Below, one piece after another: positions 47,064 to 58,079 of a DNA stretch of 64,000 bases. This DNA is from Kingdonia uniflora (taxonomy: Eukaryota; Streptophyta; Magnoliopsida; Ranunculales; Circaeasteraceae), in the NCBI GenBank assembly GCA_014058105.1, contig JACGCM010001129.1, positions 2,491,001-2,555,000 on the forward strand, read 5' to 3'. Every line of letters begins with the position of its first letter. Positions within the stretch are counted from its first letter, which is position 1. A program made the position numbers and the translations under genes. A model generated the notes under the pieces. It saw only the letters and a list, made by a program, of their open reading frames with translations, was not told the origin of the DNA and did no database searches.

Positions 47064-47072
47064 TAAAACGAC

Positions 47073-47896
47073 ACCTATCTTCACCACGAATCGAGGAACA
47101 TTTGACCATCTTTAGAGTACCATGAAGGCATTAATTCCACCTAAAATCTAATGTCCATTGACTCAGCCTAATTATTGCTCTAAGGGCTAGAATGAATCCC
47201 CTAGTTTTGGAGAATCCATATTCCGAGTCCTCCCATCAATCACCACAAGGCGTTCAGTGTTAGGCATATCAAGATCATGGATCAATGATGATTAATCTTG
47301 AATTGGAGCAAATGACCACAATATGGTAATACATGGCTTCATACGATCCCAGCCAAAGATGAGAAGAGTAATTACATTTATATATATGCACCAGATGATT
47401 AAATATACTGCACACTACAGCAGTAAATATTATGTATGCTAAATTATTTGTCTGTTGAATACCAGCAGGAACCAAAGATAAAGCAAGGAGTTTTACCTTA
47501 AAACCCAAAAATGTTGCAATTCAATATTGTTTCATGATGAAATCAAATTACAAGAGGAGGACTAGGCCTTGCCTCTGACCAGAAAAGCTCATTTTCTAAT
47601 AGAAAGTAGAAACAACACCCATATGCAGAAAAGGGTTTATAGATTGAGGCTTCCAAGAGTACTTTAAATCATATTGGTGCCTCAGAAGTTCTCATAACAC
47701 GACGTTGCAGTCTGAATGCTCTAAGAAACTCTTTGTCAGACAAACCAAAACTATCATAAAGTCTCATTTTCTGCTTCCAATTTAATTCACATTTAGTTGT
47801 CTCAACATTTCGACTGCTGAAAGTCTAAAACAAATCCTACACTTTTAAGGATCGAAACCTTGATATATGGGTTCAAGATTACTTAACATATATCTG
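47073..47896 (-). other. Duplicated flank and mTERF 3' scrap
   Basis: About 47100-47370 matches 21190-21420 (AATGAATCCCCTAGTTTTGG; TGACCACAATA.GGTAATACATGGCTTC), but the open frame seen there is broken here. About 47690-47875 matches the mTERF region encoding the RLSELKWEQKMEAYKSFG segment, in minus orientation with stops, so a further mTERF copy was reduced to one third. The remainder is non-coding. Confidence 0.6.
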
Positions 47897-48521
47897 TCAC
47901 ATCTTTGAATTCAATGTGAAACCGTCAAATTTCATCTTACCTTGATGTGCTTTCACGACTTCAGGAATCTCGTCTTGATACTTAATCACAAACTTATTCA
48001 AGAAACTCTTATTATTCTGAGATAATACTGAGGGTATATTTACGCCCTGCTTAACCATTCCCTTTGACATGAGTAGTTGCAGAACTGAGCACCTGGGAAT
48101 AATAGACTTTTCTAGACTACGAGTCATAAGTCTAGAATACTTGGAAGCCAGTGAAGGCTTCCACTCTAAACTTGTTACAAGGAAGTGCATCAATTTTCTA
48201 ATCTTCTTCTCTGAAGGCCTCATAAACATTGGATTCAATTTGAAAGCCAAAATAATATCTTCCTCTAACAAACCAAAACTCTTATAAGCCTCTATTTTCT
48301 GTTGCAGAATCATTTCGCTACATGATGCCAGCGTTACCACCGCTATAATGAACTTCCCACTTGTAGGATCGAATTCCAGTTTTTTAGCCTTCGCAATGGC
48401 CACTTCAACTCGGTCCGGATTTCCTGTAAGGGTATCCGAGTAACTTATGATCCATCTACAAATATTAGATTCAGGTACACCATGATTCCGCAAGATTGAG
48501 ATGTTGGGTTCCATAACTTTC
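47897..48521 (-). pseudogene. mTERF copy 4, C-terminal half
   Basis: From the Copia-4 junction the minus strand is open for about 200 codons: KVMEPNISILRNHGVPESNI, AIAKAKKLEFDPTSGKFI, EKKIRKLMHFLVTSLEWKPS and SLEKSIIPRCSVLQLLMSKG, ending HQGKMKFDGFTLNSKM. It matches residues from about 195 to the end of the intact paralog. There is no stop within it. The open frame continues a short way into the LTR of the inserted element. Confidence 0.88.
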
Positions 48522-49493
48522 TGTTGGAATTTTTTAAAACTTATACCTCTTTTGAGCCTTGAACCCATGACCTCTTGGTCATCTATTTTATGTGACTCCT
48601 ATACTATAGCCTAAAGTTTAGTCCTACATTGCTTATAAACAATAGAGGAACTAAACATATAAGGTAGTACCCATGTGACATGTGTGTAACATGTGATATA
48701 GAGAGAGTGTATAGCTGTGTGAGTGTGTGAGAGGATTTTATACTCTATACACACTTGGACCTCTCTCAGGCGGCCCGGTAGGCCGGGCCGGCTCGGGCTC
48801 GGACTTGGGATTGGGATTGGGCAATTGGCTCTTCTGGCTCTGGAGGCCTTGGGTCCTTTGGGCATGGGTATCCATAATCTTTTTAATAAAAAGTTCATTG
48901 GGCTTGGGCTTGGTTTATTAAGTCTTGGTCTTCACTTTGTTCTCTCCACCTCTGAGGAGACCTAATCCTCAGGGACACGTCCCACACGTTTGAATAAAGA
49001 GAGAGCCGTTGGGCAAACTCTCTCTATAAAAACAACTCCCCACCACCTTCAAAAATAACACAGTTACAACACAACTCTCTCTCTCTCCCTCTTGTACGGT
49101 TACCTGTGGTGCATACTTCATTCTTACGTAGACTTCCGGTAACTGAAGTCTACTGTATACGTAGGCTCGTGTATCCTGGAAAGAGATTAGACTTTCGTTA
49201 CCTTACCCGAGGTAGGTCGAAATACTCTTCAAAGAGAGTGCGACCCACGCCTCGAGCAATCACAACCTCTCTCTCTCTCTCTTGTTGTAGGCGTTGTACC
49301 GGTGTCCGGCAATAATTCTTTCTTGCTGCTGCGGTGTGTCACGTTACCGGAGGAGTTCACTATCTCTTGCTCTTACTGCCTGCATAAACTAAGTTACTGT
49401 TGCTGCCTCAAACATTGCTGTTGCTACAGGTTCATAAGACTTAACCTATTACGTTATATTTACAATTTTGAAGAGTATTATATTTCCTATAAT
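48522..49493 (+). repeat. Copia-4 5' LTR and leader
   Basis: The left border TGTTGG is clear; the right border cannot be set because there is no second LTR and no standard primer site was found. A TATAAA box at 49025-49030 within CTCTCTATAAAAAC and CT-repeat tracts (49072-49092, 49268-49284) mark the probable promoter and R region. A C/G-rich stretch at 48770-48860 gives chance open frames. Confidence 0.65.
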
Positions 49494-51690
49494 ATGGCTC
49501 TTTCCTCAGAAGTGCTGAAGTTTGATTCCAACAAACCCTCTAGGTTTGATGGTCTCAACTTCAAGAGGTGGAAGAACAAAATGTTCTTCTATCTCACACT
49601 TAAGGAAGTGGCGTATGTTCTCGAACAAGAATGCCCTGTTGAGCCTCCTGTTCCCGTACCTGCAATAGACCCTGACCTGATTACAAACGATTATGACAAA
49701 ACCTTAGAATCAATTTCGAACTGGACTGAGGCTGACTTCAAATGCCGTAATTTCATCTTGAACGGTCTAGCAGACGAACTGTACGATTACTATCTACAGT
49801 CTGAAACTGCGAAAGCCGTTTGGGATGCATTACAGAGGAAGTATGATACGGAAGAGGCAGGCTCTAAAAAGTTTGCCGTAAGCCGATATCTCAAGTTCAC
49901 TATGGTCGACGATAAGCCAGTAATTTCTCAATCACATGAGTTGCAACGAATTGCACATGAGATCGTGTCCGAAGGGATACCTCTTGATGAACAATTTCAA
50001 GTTGCCGTGATGATTGACAAATTACCGCCTAATTGGAAAGACTATAAAAATATCCTGCGACACAAGTCAAAGGAACTTACCATGGAGAACTTGATTACTC
50101 GTCTTAGGGTTGAAGAAGAATCTAGAAAACAAGACCTGAAAGAGGAAATCCTTTTGGTTCAAGCCAAAGGGAAGGTCCATCTGAAACCTAAAAGGAAACC
50201 TTTCAAGGCTAAGAATGGCGGTAATCGGAACAACCGTCTTAACGGTGGTAATCCGAATAACCGTCAGAAAAATGGACACCAGAATCCTAATAAGGGAACG
50301 AACCAAAAAGCCCCACCATATAACGGAATAGTTTCTATTGTGTGTTTCAACTGTAACAAGCCAGGACACATATCTAGAAACTGCCGGAACCGAAAACCTG
50401 TTGCTCAGGCCAACGTTACCGAAGAGCCCTTAGTGGCTATGATCACGGAGATCAACATGGTCGGTGGAACCGACGGGTGGTGGGCTGATTCGGGCGCTTC
50501 TAGGCATGTATGCTATGAACGCAATTGGTTCAAGACCTATAAGGAAACTAAAGACCAGAAGGTGCTACTTGGGGATTCCCATTGCACCAAAGTGCTAGGC
50601 ACTGGAGATGTTGAACTGGTATTTACCTCTGGAAGGACAGTGACTCTGAAGGATGTGATGCACACTCCTGAAATGAGGAAGAATCTTGTTTCTGGCTATC
50701 TTCTCAACAAGGCAGGATTTCAGCAAACTATTGGCTCAGATCAGTACATTTTGACTAAGGGTAGGATTTTTGTGGGAAAGGGTTTTGCTTGTAATGGAAT
50801 GTTCAAAATGAGTATTGAAATGAATAAATCTGCTTCTGCTTACTTATTGTCTTCTTTTAATATTTGGCACTCTAGACTGTGTCATGTTAATAAGAAATTA
50901 GTACACAATATGAGTAAACTTGGTATGATCCCTAAAGTAGATTTAAATGATTTTAATAAATGTCAATCTTGTAGTCAAGCTAAGATTACTAAAACCTCAC
51001 ATAAAAGTGTTGTAAGGGAAACACAACTTTTAGATTTAGTACACTCGGACATATGCGAAATGGACGGTACATTAACTCGAAATGGCAAAAGATATTTTAT
51101 AACTTTTATAGATGATCATTCAAACTATACTCAAGTTTATCTGATGCGTCACAAAAGTGATGCTATAGATATGTTTAGGACATATGTAACCGAAGTGAAA
51201 AATCAGTTTGATAGACACATTAAAAGATTTCGTAGTGATAGAGGCACAGAATATGATTCACATGAATTTCAAAACTTGTATGAATCCTTAGGGATCATAC
51301 ATGAAACAACTGCTCCTTATTCTCCAGAATCTAACGGTAAAGCTGAACGTAAAAATAGAACGTATACTGAGCTAATAGTTGCTATGTTACTTAGCTCTGG
51401 ATCACCCAAATCTTTATGGGGTGAAGCATTATTATCTGTATCCCATGTTTTAAACCGTATTCCTCATATCACATCTGAATTATCACCTTATGAAATTTGG
51501 AGAAAAAGAAAACCTAATGTTAGCTATTTTAAGGTTTGGGGATGTTTAGCCTATGTTCGTAAACCTGATCCTAAACGGACCAAACTAGCCAGTAGAGCTT
51601 TAGAATGCATTTTCATTGGTTATGCTATAAACAGTAAAGCCTATAGGTTTCTTGATATTAAGGATAATATAATAATTGAATCACTAGATG
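49494..51690 (+). CDS. Copia-4 gag-protease-integrase, open but truncated
   Basis: The ATG at 49494 (MALSSEVLKFDSNKPSRFDG) is chosen because it begins the typical gag start with FDGLNFKRWKNKM; the open frame upstream is leader. A UBN2 capsid follows (VWDALQRKYDTEEAGSKKFA), then an intact zinc knuckle CFNCNKPGHISRNC, protease WWADSGASRHVC, GAG-pre-integrase IWHSRLCHVNKK with CQSCSQAK, and integrase Asp/Asp/Glu regions (LVHSDIC, FIDDHSN, PESNGKAERKNR). The C-terminal part reaches AINSKAYRFLDI, just before RT. It is open for about 730 codons and then reads into antisense mTERF to 51800. The gag-integrase part could in principle be translated, but no RT is encoded. Confidence 0.92.
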
Positions 51691-52273
51691 TTGAGATGTT
51701 GGGTTCCATAACTTTCTCCACATTGTACATAAGTAAACGAGGATCATTCTTGAGAACAGATACGAGGTTGCTTTCAGTGACCACCAAGGTTCTAATATAA
51801 TTACAAAAAGGGACGATTACATTTTCCAAGCTTCTCCCGAGGACCAAAGGCTGTTTAGAGATGAGGTCTGCAAGTAGATGAGTTGAAAAACCCAGAAATT
51901 TGAAATACTCAATCTTGGGTATAAGGATTTGGTCAAGATTGGATTGAAGTATATTAGGTAACTTGGTGACGAGTTTTGTGATTTGTGTATCTGTGAAACC
52001 ATGAGCTCTGAAGAGCTCAAGTACAGAGTCTGCATTCTTAGTAGACTTAATGTTGATCTTCTTTGAAGCCGAATCAGCAGATTGTAATGACAACCCACAC
52101 GAGTTTATGAGGTAAGGAACAGTAATAAGTGATTTCTCATCTTTTACAGATTCTGATTTGGGTTTGAGAGATTGGGTTTGAAGGAAACAAACATTAGAAG
52201 GTCTTATTGTTAAAGAAGCTCTATTAGTAGTAGTTTGTCTGATTAGAATCTCTTTGCAAAGAAATCGAAACAT
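51691..52273 (-). pseudogene. mTERF copy 4, N-terminal half
   Basis: The start MFRFLCKEILIRQTTTNRAS at 52273 is followed by FLQTQSLKPKSESV, YLINSCGLSLQSADSASKKI and repeat blocks (LVTKLPNILQSNLDQILIPK, YFKFLGFSTHLLADLISKQP) to VEKVMEPNIS at the Copia junction. It has no stop. With the other half at 47897-48521 it accounts for a whole gene of about 390 codons interrupted only by the element. The leader beyond 52273 (ATGGGGTTTCGATTAAAC) matches the other copies. Confidence 0.88.
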
Positions 52274-52888
52274 TTATTCCTATAAATAAACACAAAATGG
52301 GGTTTCGATTAAACTTACTGAATCAGTGAGTTTCGATCTCCTTTTCCCAAATCGGCTTCGGCACTCTACAAAATCCTAATTCAGCCCCAAAAACTCATTT
52401 GCCGCTTTTGACCCCAAAAGTTGCCGACTGATTTGGCGTCTAAAAGTAGCTTAATGATTTCCTTCTAGGAAGAATACCGAATAATTTTCCATAGTTTGAG
52501 AATTGCCAAATTGTATTATTGACACCCTTCAATCCGTATTCCTAGTGGACGGGGTGAATGGGCGATCAATAAAGTCTATGGCCTAGATTGATGACCTCCA
52601 TTGCACTTTAGATGGACGCTCGCCTAGTATCTCCCCAAGTTGGAAAGTGTACTTCATAATTTGTTACTGCGGGGGTTCGCGTTCGCGCGGCCCCTGTCAA
52701 TTTCCAAAACCTAATTTTTTTTACTATCATAATTTAGGCATCATCTAATAGAGACTTCATTATAAAGTGTAAACCTCTTCAACAATGTTTGGTCAGGCGA
52801 AACTTGAAATAGTAAGAGCATCATCAGTAGTTGCCTCAATACTTGAAAAAACACATGCCACGTATGATTATTCGAGTTTGGAACCTCC
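52274..52888. other. mTERF-4 upstream flank
   Basis: No gene recognised. The segment at about 52770-52820 resembles 40650-40700 (AACCTCTTCAACAATGT), further evidence of shared flanks. A GC-rich patch at 52671-52697 (GGGGGTTCGCGTTCGCGCGG) is unlike its surroundings. Confidence 0.45.
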
Positions 52889-53055
52889 ATGACGGTAGAC
52901 CTATTGTTTGCTACAATGTAATCTATAAGGTCCTCTCCAAAATCTTAACTTAAAGAATGAAGAAGGTCATTGGTCCCCTTGTGAGCCCAAATCAATCAGC
53001 TTTCCTTGAGGATAGAAACATTTCTGATAACCTCCCATTGCCCAAGAGGTAATGA
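52889..53055 (+). pseudogene. LINE reverse transcriptase scrap
   Basis: Translation gives HDGRPIVCYNVIYKVLSKIL, a stop, then RMKKVIGPLVSPNQSAFLED and RNISDNL. After a 1-bp shift IAQEVM follows. This is the RPISLCNVIYKIISK...NQSAFVPGR..SDN...AQE block of plant L1-type reverse transcriptases. Only about 55 residues remain, cut off on the right by the Copia-3 LTR. Confidence 0.82.
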
Positions 53056-53630
53056 GGGGAGGGTGAACTCGAATTGTCGAAGAACTGGAATTGTCGAAGT
53101 CATTCGAATGAAAATTGATGTCGTTCGAACGAAAATGGATGTGAGTTCGTTCAAACGAAGATAGATGTCGTTCGAATGAGATTGTACTTTTTGCGTTGGA
53201 AACTTGGAGATCGAAGAAGTCGTTCGAACGAGCTTAGAGTCGTTTGAACGAGATGTGCGTAGGTTTGTTTTAGAAGCTATTCTGGGACGTTGAGTTTGCC
53301 TCAAGATCCGTTCTATTTGAAATTAGTCCTCTAGTATATAAAGAGGACTTAGGTTATTTATTAGTCTATCTTTTCTGTGAGTTGAGCTAGGGTTTGAGAG
53401 ACTCCATTACAGAGCTTAAGAAGCTTGGAGAAGATCCTGTATAACCTATTTGATCATAGTAGATTGTTCGCGGGAAGTAGTTTTTTATCCGTAAGGGTTT
53501 TTTCACTTCCCTCATCGAAAAAAATACTTGTCTTCTTTATTGTTCTGTGTTTCTGTATATTTCTTGATTCGGCGTATTCCGCGTATTGTTCTTGGCGTAG
53601 AAGAGAGAGTAGTTACCTCAATTCTCAACA
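53053..53630 (+). repeat. Copia-3 5' LTR
   Basis: Right border is fixed by the primer site; left border approximate. It has a TATATAAAG box at 53334-53342 and, upstream of it, an array of TTCGAA palindromes (53103, 53124, 53171, 53223) with GTTCGAAC extensions. Confidence 0.75.
53070..53262. repeat. TTCGAA palindrome array in Copia-3 LTR
   Basis: Perfect TTCGAA lies at 53103, 53124, 53171 and 53223, twice as CGTTCGAACG; near-matches GTTCAAAC and GTTTGAAC fill in, together with GTCGAAG words. The array lies about 100-230 bp upstream of the TATA box. The element is not closely related to Copia-2, so the shared motif is notable. Confidence 0.82.
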
Positions 53631-53675
53631 ATTGGCATCAGAGCGCTTGTTAGAGGGATTGCGTGGTGAAGAACG

Positions 53676-55514
53676 ATGGTTGATCAAGAGAAATTAAAGA
53701 TCACAAAGTTTAATAGTTCAAATTTTAGAGTGTGGAAGATACAGATAGAAGATTACCTCTATTAGAAGGATCTTGATTTACTACTGGGTGGAGTTAAGAT
53801 GAAGCTAGCAGATTATGATGTTCCTAAGTGGGCATGATTGGATCGCAAGGCACTTGGAACTGTTAGGTTAGCGCTATCATCTCAAGTTCTACATATGATC
53901 TCCAAAGTTACTACAACGAAGAGTTTGGTGGAGACTTTGCCCTCTATGTACTCGGAATCGTCCGGGGCAAATAAGGTACATCTTTTTACGGTGCTTGTTT
54001 ACCTTGAAGATGAAGGAGAATGGTAGTGTGCAAGCTCATATCAATGAGTTTAATACTATTCATGCTCAGCTTGAATCCGTAAAAATCACTTTTATCGAGG
54101 AGGTAAGAGCGTGGGCTCTTCTAGGGATGATGCCCGAGAGCTGGGAAGGGTTTATTAAAGTTGTGAGCAATTCATCGGGGAAGGAAGACATTAAATTTGA
54201 CACTATAGTCTCTTTGATTATGAGTGAAGAGAATAGGCATAAAATATTTGAACCCTCTTCCAGTTCAAATGGCAGTGCGTTGAACGTCGAAGAAAGTGGA
54301 AGGTCTTACATAAAGAGGCCGAAATATGGAAGGGGTCGTTCACAGTCAAGAGAAAATTATAAGTCGCCCGGTGCGTTTTGGACTTGTGGAAAAAAGGGCT
54401 ACTTTGGGCGAGATTGTAACTCTTCTTCTAAGAAAGTTGATGATGAGGAGAAAATAATAATAAACCTTACTGAGGAGGTTAGTTCTGATGAGGCTCTACT
54501 ACTTTCGTGTTACGATGTTAATGATTCCTGGATAATTGATTCGGGTGCCTCTTTCTATGTTACTGCAAACGTAGGTTTCCTAACCAATATTGTTAAATGT
54601 GACTTCGGTACGGTCTTTCTTGCAGATAAGAGTGCATACAATATTACAAAAAGGGAAACGTTAGGCTGATGTTGCCTTCGGGAGCGATGTTCATTTTACA
54701 AAATGAACAACTTGTACCCAAATTGAGGAGTAACCTTATCTTGGTTAGCAAATTGGTGGGTGATGGTGAATATGTAAGCACCTTTGGCGCAACCTTCTGG
54801 AAGGTTACAAAGGGAACTATGTAGTAGCTCGAGGCTTAAGACAAGGAATGTTGTATACAACACAAAGCATAATTTTTACTATTTGTACAACCACTCTGGG
54901 AATTGATACAAGTACATGGCATAAACAACTCGGTCACATGAGTGAAAAATGGATGAAGATTATGGTAACAGAGGGAAAGCTAGAAGGTCTTAATGAGGTT
55001 GATCTTAAGTTTTGTGAAGAGTGTGTTCTTCCGAAGCAGAAGAAGGTCAGTTTCAAAATAACTGGAAGATCGGGGAAGCCTGGAAAGCTGAATCTTGTAC
55101 ACACAGATGTTTGGCGACCAATTAGGTATATTCTCTTGGTGGTTATCTTTATTACGTTACATTCATTGATGCTACTCGTAAACTGTGGGTCTACTTTGTG
55201 AAGAACAAATCAGATGTGTTCGATAAATTCAAAAGGTGGAGGGCTCTAGTTGAAAATGAAACTGGCTTAAAATTGAAGTGTCTTAAGTCGGATAACGGGG
55301 GCAAATACTGTAATGACGAGTTTGAAAACTTTTGCACATCAAATGAGAGTAGGCGATAAAAGACTATACCTAGAACACCACAACAAAATGGTGTTACAGA
55401 ACGCATAAAAAGCAATGAACAAAAGAGCAGGGAGTATGAGACTCAAAGCTGGATTGCCAAAATATTTTTGGGTAGATGCGGATAGTGCGGCAACGTACTT
55501 GATTAACAGAGGGC
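53676..55514 (+). pseudogene. Copia-3 gag, protease and integrase
   Basis: The ATG at 53676 gives VDQEKLKITKFNSSNFRVWK, the start of Copia gag, with a TAG at 53763 and a TGA at 53836. The frame then moves to 53995-54669: PESWEGFIKVVSNSSGK, a knuckle CWTCGKKGYFGRDC in which His has become Tyr, and protease DSWIIDSGASFYVTANVGF. From 54848: WHKQLGHMSEKWMKI with CEECVLPKQ, then LVHTDVW. A frameshift near 55110 leads to the segments YYVTFIDDSTRKLW and LKSDNGGKYC, then PQQNGVTERI with a stop. Integrase is cut at 55514. It is clearly inactive. Confidence 0.88.
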
Positions 55515-56635
55515 TGATTTGAGAAAAAACTCGATCTTTAAATACCCCGCTCAAAACTACGGGTGTCGTAATATAATAAGAGTAAGCGGGGGTCGAATCC
55601 ACGGGGAGTAAACGTATTAAAAATACAATTTCTTAATTAACTAATAAACGAATCTAAATTAATTTTGATAAAAATGTTTTAGACTAAAACATAAATCTAA
55701 ATTACTAACTTTCGGTACGATTATAAAGAAAAGAACTTAGGCTTTGGATTACCTCCGACTTAGTTTACTAAAACGATATGAAAACGGTAGCTTCTATCCA
55801 CACGAAATAGCCATGGCTAGGTCTATCCGGGTCTAAGATCTAGGGTTTGTGGCTAAAACCTTAGGTAAGAACTTCGTTGTTTATAGATAAACGAATCTAG
55901 GGTTTATAAACTTTTATTCATGGCTAGGTGGAGAGTATTAACTCTAGTGATCTAGAATTCTCTTTGGGAGTGAAAACAATCGAATATGGCTAATTTGGCA
56001 TCTTCTTCATATCCGTAGTAACTTAGAGTTGTCATGGCTAGATTTACTCTTCGTAACTACAAATTGGAGAATTAAAGATTAATTCTAGATGTAAACTACT
56101 ATTAACATCAATTTAGCTCACTTCACCGGAGGTTCAATTCTTAGCCTAAGCTAAGGAGACTAGCTCTTCATTAATGGTGTTGATCACAACTTAAATTAAA
56201 CGTATAAAATAAAAGAGAAAGATAGAGATACTGAAAGCTGCAAGCTTTATTCCTTTCTGAGATTGAGATGTAAAAATACATAAAATTGTTCTCCTATTTA
56301 TAGGAGATAAGAGATACTTGTTTACAATTCTGAAACTCTACCCATAAGTAAAGATAAATCCTATCTTAGATTAATCATTGTAGAGTCCATCATCTTTATT
56401 CCAAGGAGAAAATCTACAAGTACATTGAATGTAGACATCTTCTTTGTACCTGAGAGACTGTTGGAGATGCTTCAACTCTTTATACCTTTTAATAGATATT
56501 TTTTCTACTTATTAGCTCCAATAGTGATAAGTACCTGAAAATAAAAAAATGCTACTAATATTAGAAAATAATAAATCGAGATTAACAAAACGATATTTTT
56601 AGGCGTATTAATCCTTCGTATTTCTAAGTCTATCA
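55515..56635 (-). repeat. Athila-type Gypsy 3' LTR
   Basis: Bounded on the right by the polypurine tract and on the left by Copia-3 coding. The phrase GGGTCGAATCCACGGGGAG (about 55589-55607) is a familiar part of such plant Gypsy LTRs. No complete second copy is present for confirmation. Confidence 0.75.
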
Positions 56636-56650
56636 AATACCCCCAAACTT

Positions 56651-58050
56651 ACCATTTTGCTCGTCCCGAGTAAAATAAATTAATAAAATTTAACTAAGAA
56701 AGGAAACCACTTTCGAAGGACTCGCGATTGCATTTAGTATATGCAACAAGCCGTTAAACCCCCAGGAAGAGTGTTGTCTCGTGAGGATTTACAGTGACTA
56801 TACCCACAAAAGTCAATAATGACATTATGGAAATTCTAAATGACAAGAGACTCATTTCCTGTCAATTTATCATTATTTAGTTATAACAAAAATATGCAAA
56901 CATGAAATTCCTTAAAACCTATTATTCTCCGAATATACCATAGAATATATTGTACTTGTCCGAAACTAGATATACTACCTCATGATTATAAAAAAAATTC
57001 AAGTATTTTACCACATATATCTTAGTGTATTGTGATGATAGTTTTATTGTTTAATACGTTGTCTAGAATCATTGAGTCAGTGTATGGTAGCCGAGTACTT
57101 ACTGGAATAAATTAAGCGGTTAGTTTGACAAGTTCCTTAGTCAATTTTACTCCCCGGTATCTTATTTTTCATTGCCTTTTTGAGTACATTATTTCTTAGT
57201 GAAGCCGCTGTAACAATGAGTTTTCGGTCGATAATCCTCGCCAATTGGCTAAGGTTGCTGGGGTTTGGTGCCCTTCCTGAACTAGGCTCAAGATTCTCAC
57301 AAGTAATATTTTGTGTGCTCCTTTCACATAGTTCATGGTCATATTCGAGATTGGTGATAATATTTCCTCTTTCAGTTCTTAATCATGCGAGTAGCCTTGC
57401 ACTGTGAAAGTTTTTAGAGCAACTTTGGTTTTTTCTTTTTTCTTTTTATACTTTCGGGAATGAACTTATTCTTAGGCAGTTGCCTCCCTTAGAATGAATT
57501 ATTCCTAACATAAATACTATATTTCTCTAAAACTGGTCAATAACCTATCGAATGCATAAATTAAAAAACTATAGTAAAGTACAGGTTTTTAAAATATACC
57601 ACGTTAACTTGAATTAGCCGCTAATTAAAATATAGTACATCTAACTTAAGATGGTGTATAAAATATTTTAGTGTATACTTGTAAACTTTTAAGTTTTTGG
57701 TTTCATTTTAGACTTATTCGGGTTTCCCAACCAATATTTATGTCAAAATAAATTTAGTCTAAATGTTGGAAATTTATCAGCAGTACATCATAAATTGCCA
57801 AGAGTGTCATTATTTCATTTTTCTTCAAAAATATTTTAGAAAATGATTTTCCTACCCCAAAACTTAAATGAAATATTGTCCCTAATATTGGAGAACAAAA
57901 AATAAAAATAAAAAGGAAAATTAGAATTTCTCACCTGAATGTGTTGTGGGTTACCTCCCAGAAAGTGTTAAGTTTATCGTCTTCAGCCAGACAAAACTCC
58001 CGTACCCCCAAACTTATGTGAAGTCAAGGAATTATTCAGGAATGGGCAAT
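56651..58050 (-). other. Gypsy non-coding region between pol and LTR
   Basis: It includes repeated CCCCCAAACTTA-like words (56641, about 57855 and 58003), the complement of polypurine-like tracts, and the segment GGGTTACCTCCCAGAAAGTG (about 57949). An open frame at 57180-57407 (+) has no recognisable motif. Confidence 0.6.
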
Positions 58051-58079
58051 TTCCTATATTCAGGCTCGCAAAGATCTAT

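Larger units (their letters stand above)
48522..51690 (+). mobile_element. 3'-truncated Ty1/copia inside mTERF copy 4
   Basis: A 5' LTR starts TGTTGGAATTTTTT at 48522, followed by a leader and an intact gag-protease-integrase ORF that stops being Copia at 51690. There, after residues IIESLD, mTERF sequence resumes. RT, RNase H and 3' LTR are absent. The 27 bases before the LTR (48496-48522) recur exactly at 51691-51717, where the normal Copia target duplication is 5 bp. The lack of stops in the element suggests a fairly recent event. Confidence 0.9.
53053..55514 (+). mobile_element. Ty1/copia element (Copia-3), 5' two-thirds
   Basis: A 5' LTR ends at 53630 with CTCAACA and is followed by the primer site TGGCATCAGAGC (53633-53644). 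Gag, zinc knuckle, protease and integrase follow to 55514, where a Gypsy LTR is inserted within the segment reading AATYLINRG. The remaining 3' part is probably beyond the window. The LTR start at 53053 (TGAGGGGAGG) is a guess based on where LINE similarity ends. Confidence 0.85.

Noticed and set aside
48723..48965. Gly/Leu-rich open frames in both orientations
   Set aside because: They fall in a GC-rich part of the Copia-4 LTR; simultaneous open frames on both strands indicate low-complexity sequence.
55587..55606. tRNA-like T-loop (GGGTCGAATCC)
   Set aside because: No acceptor, D or anticodon stems can be drawn around it; the phrase is a known part of plant Gypsy LTRs.
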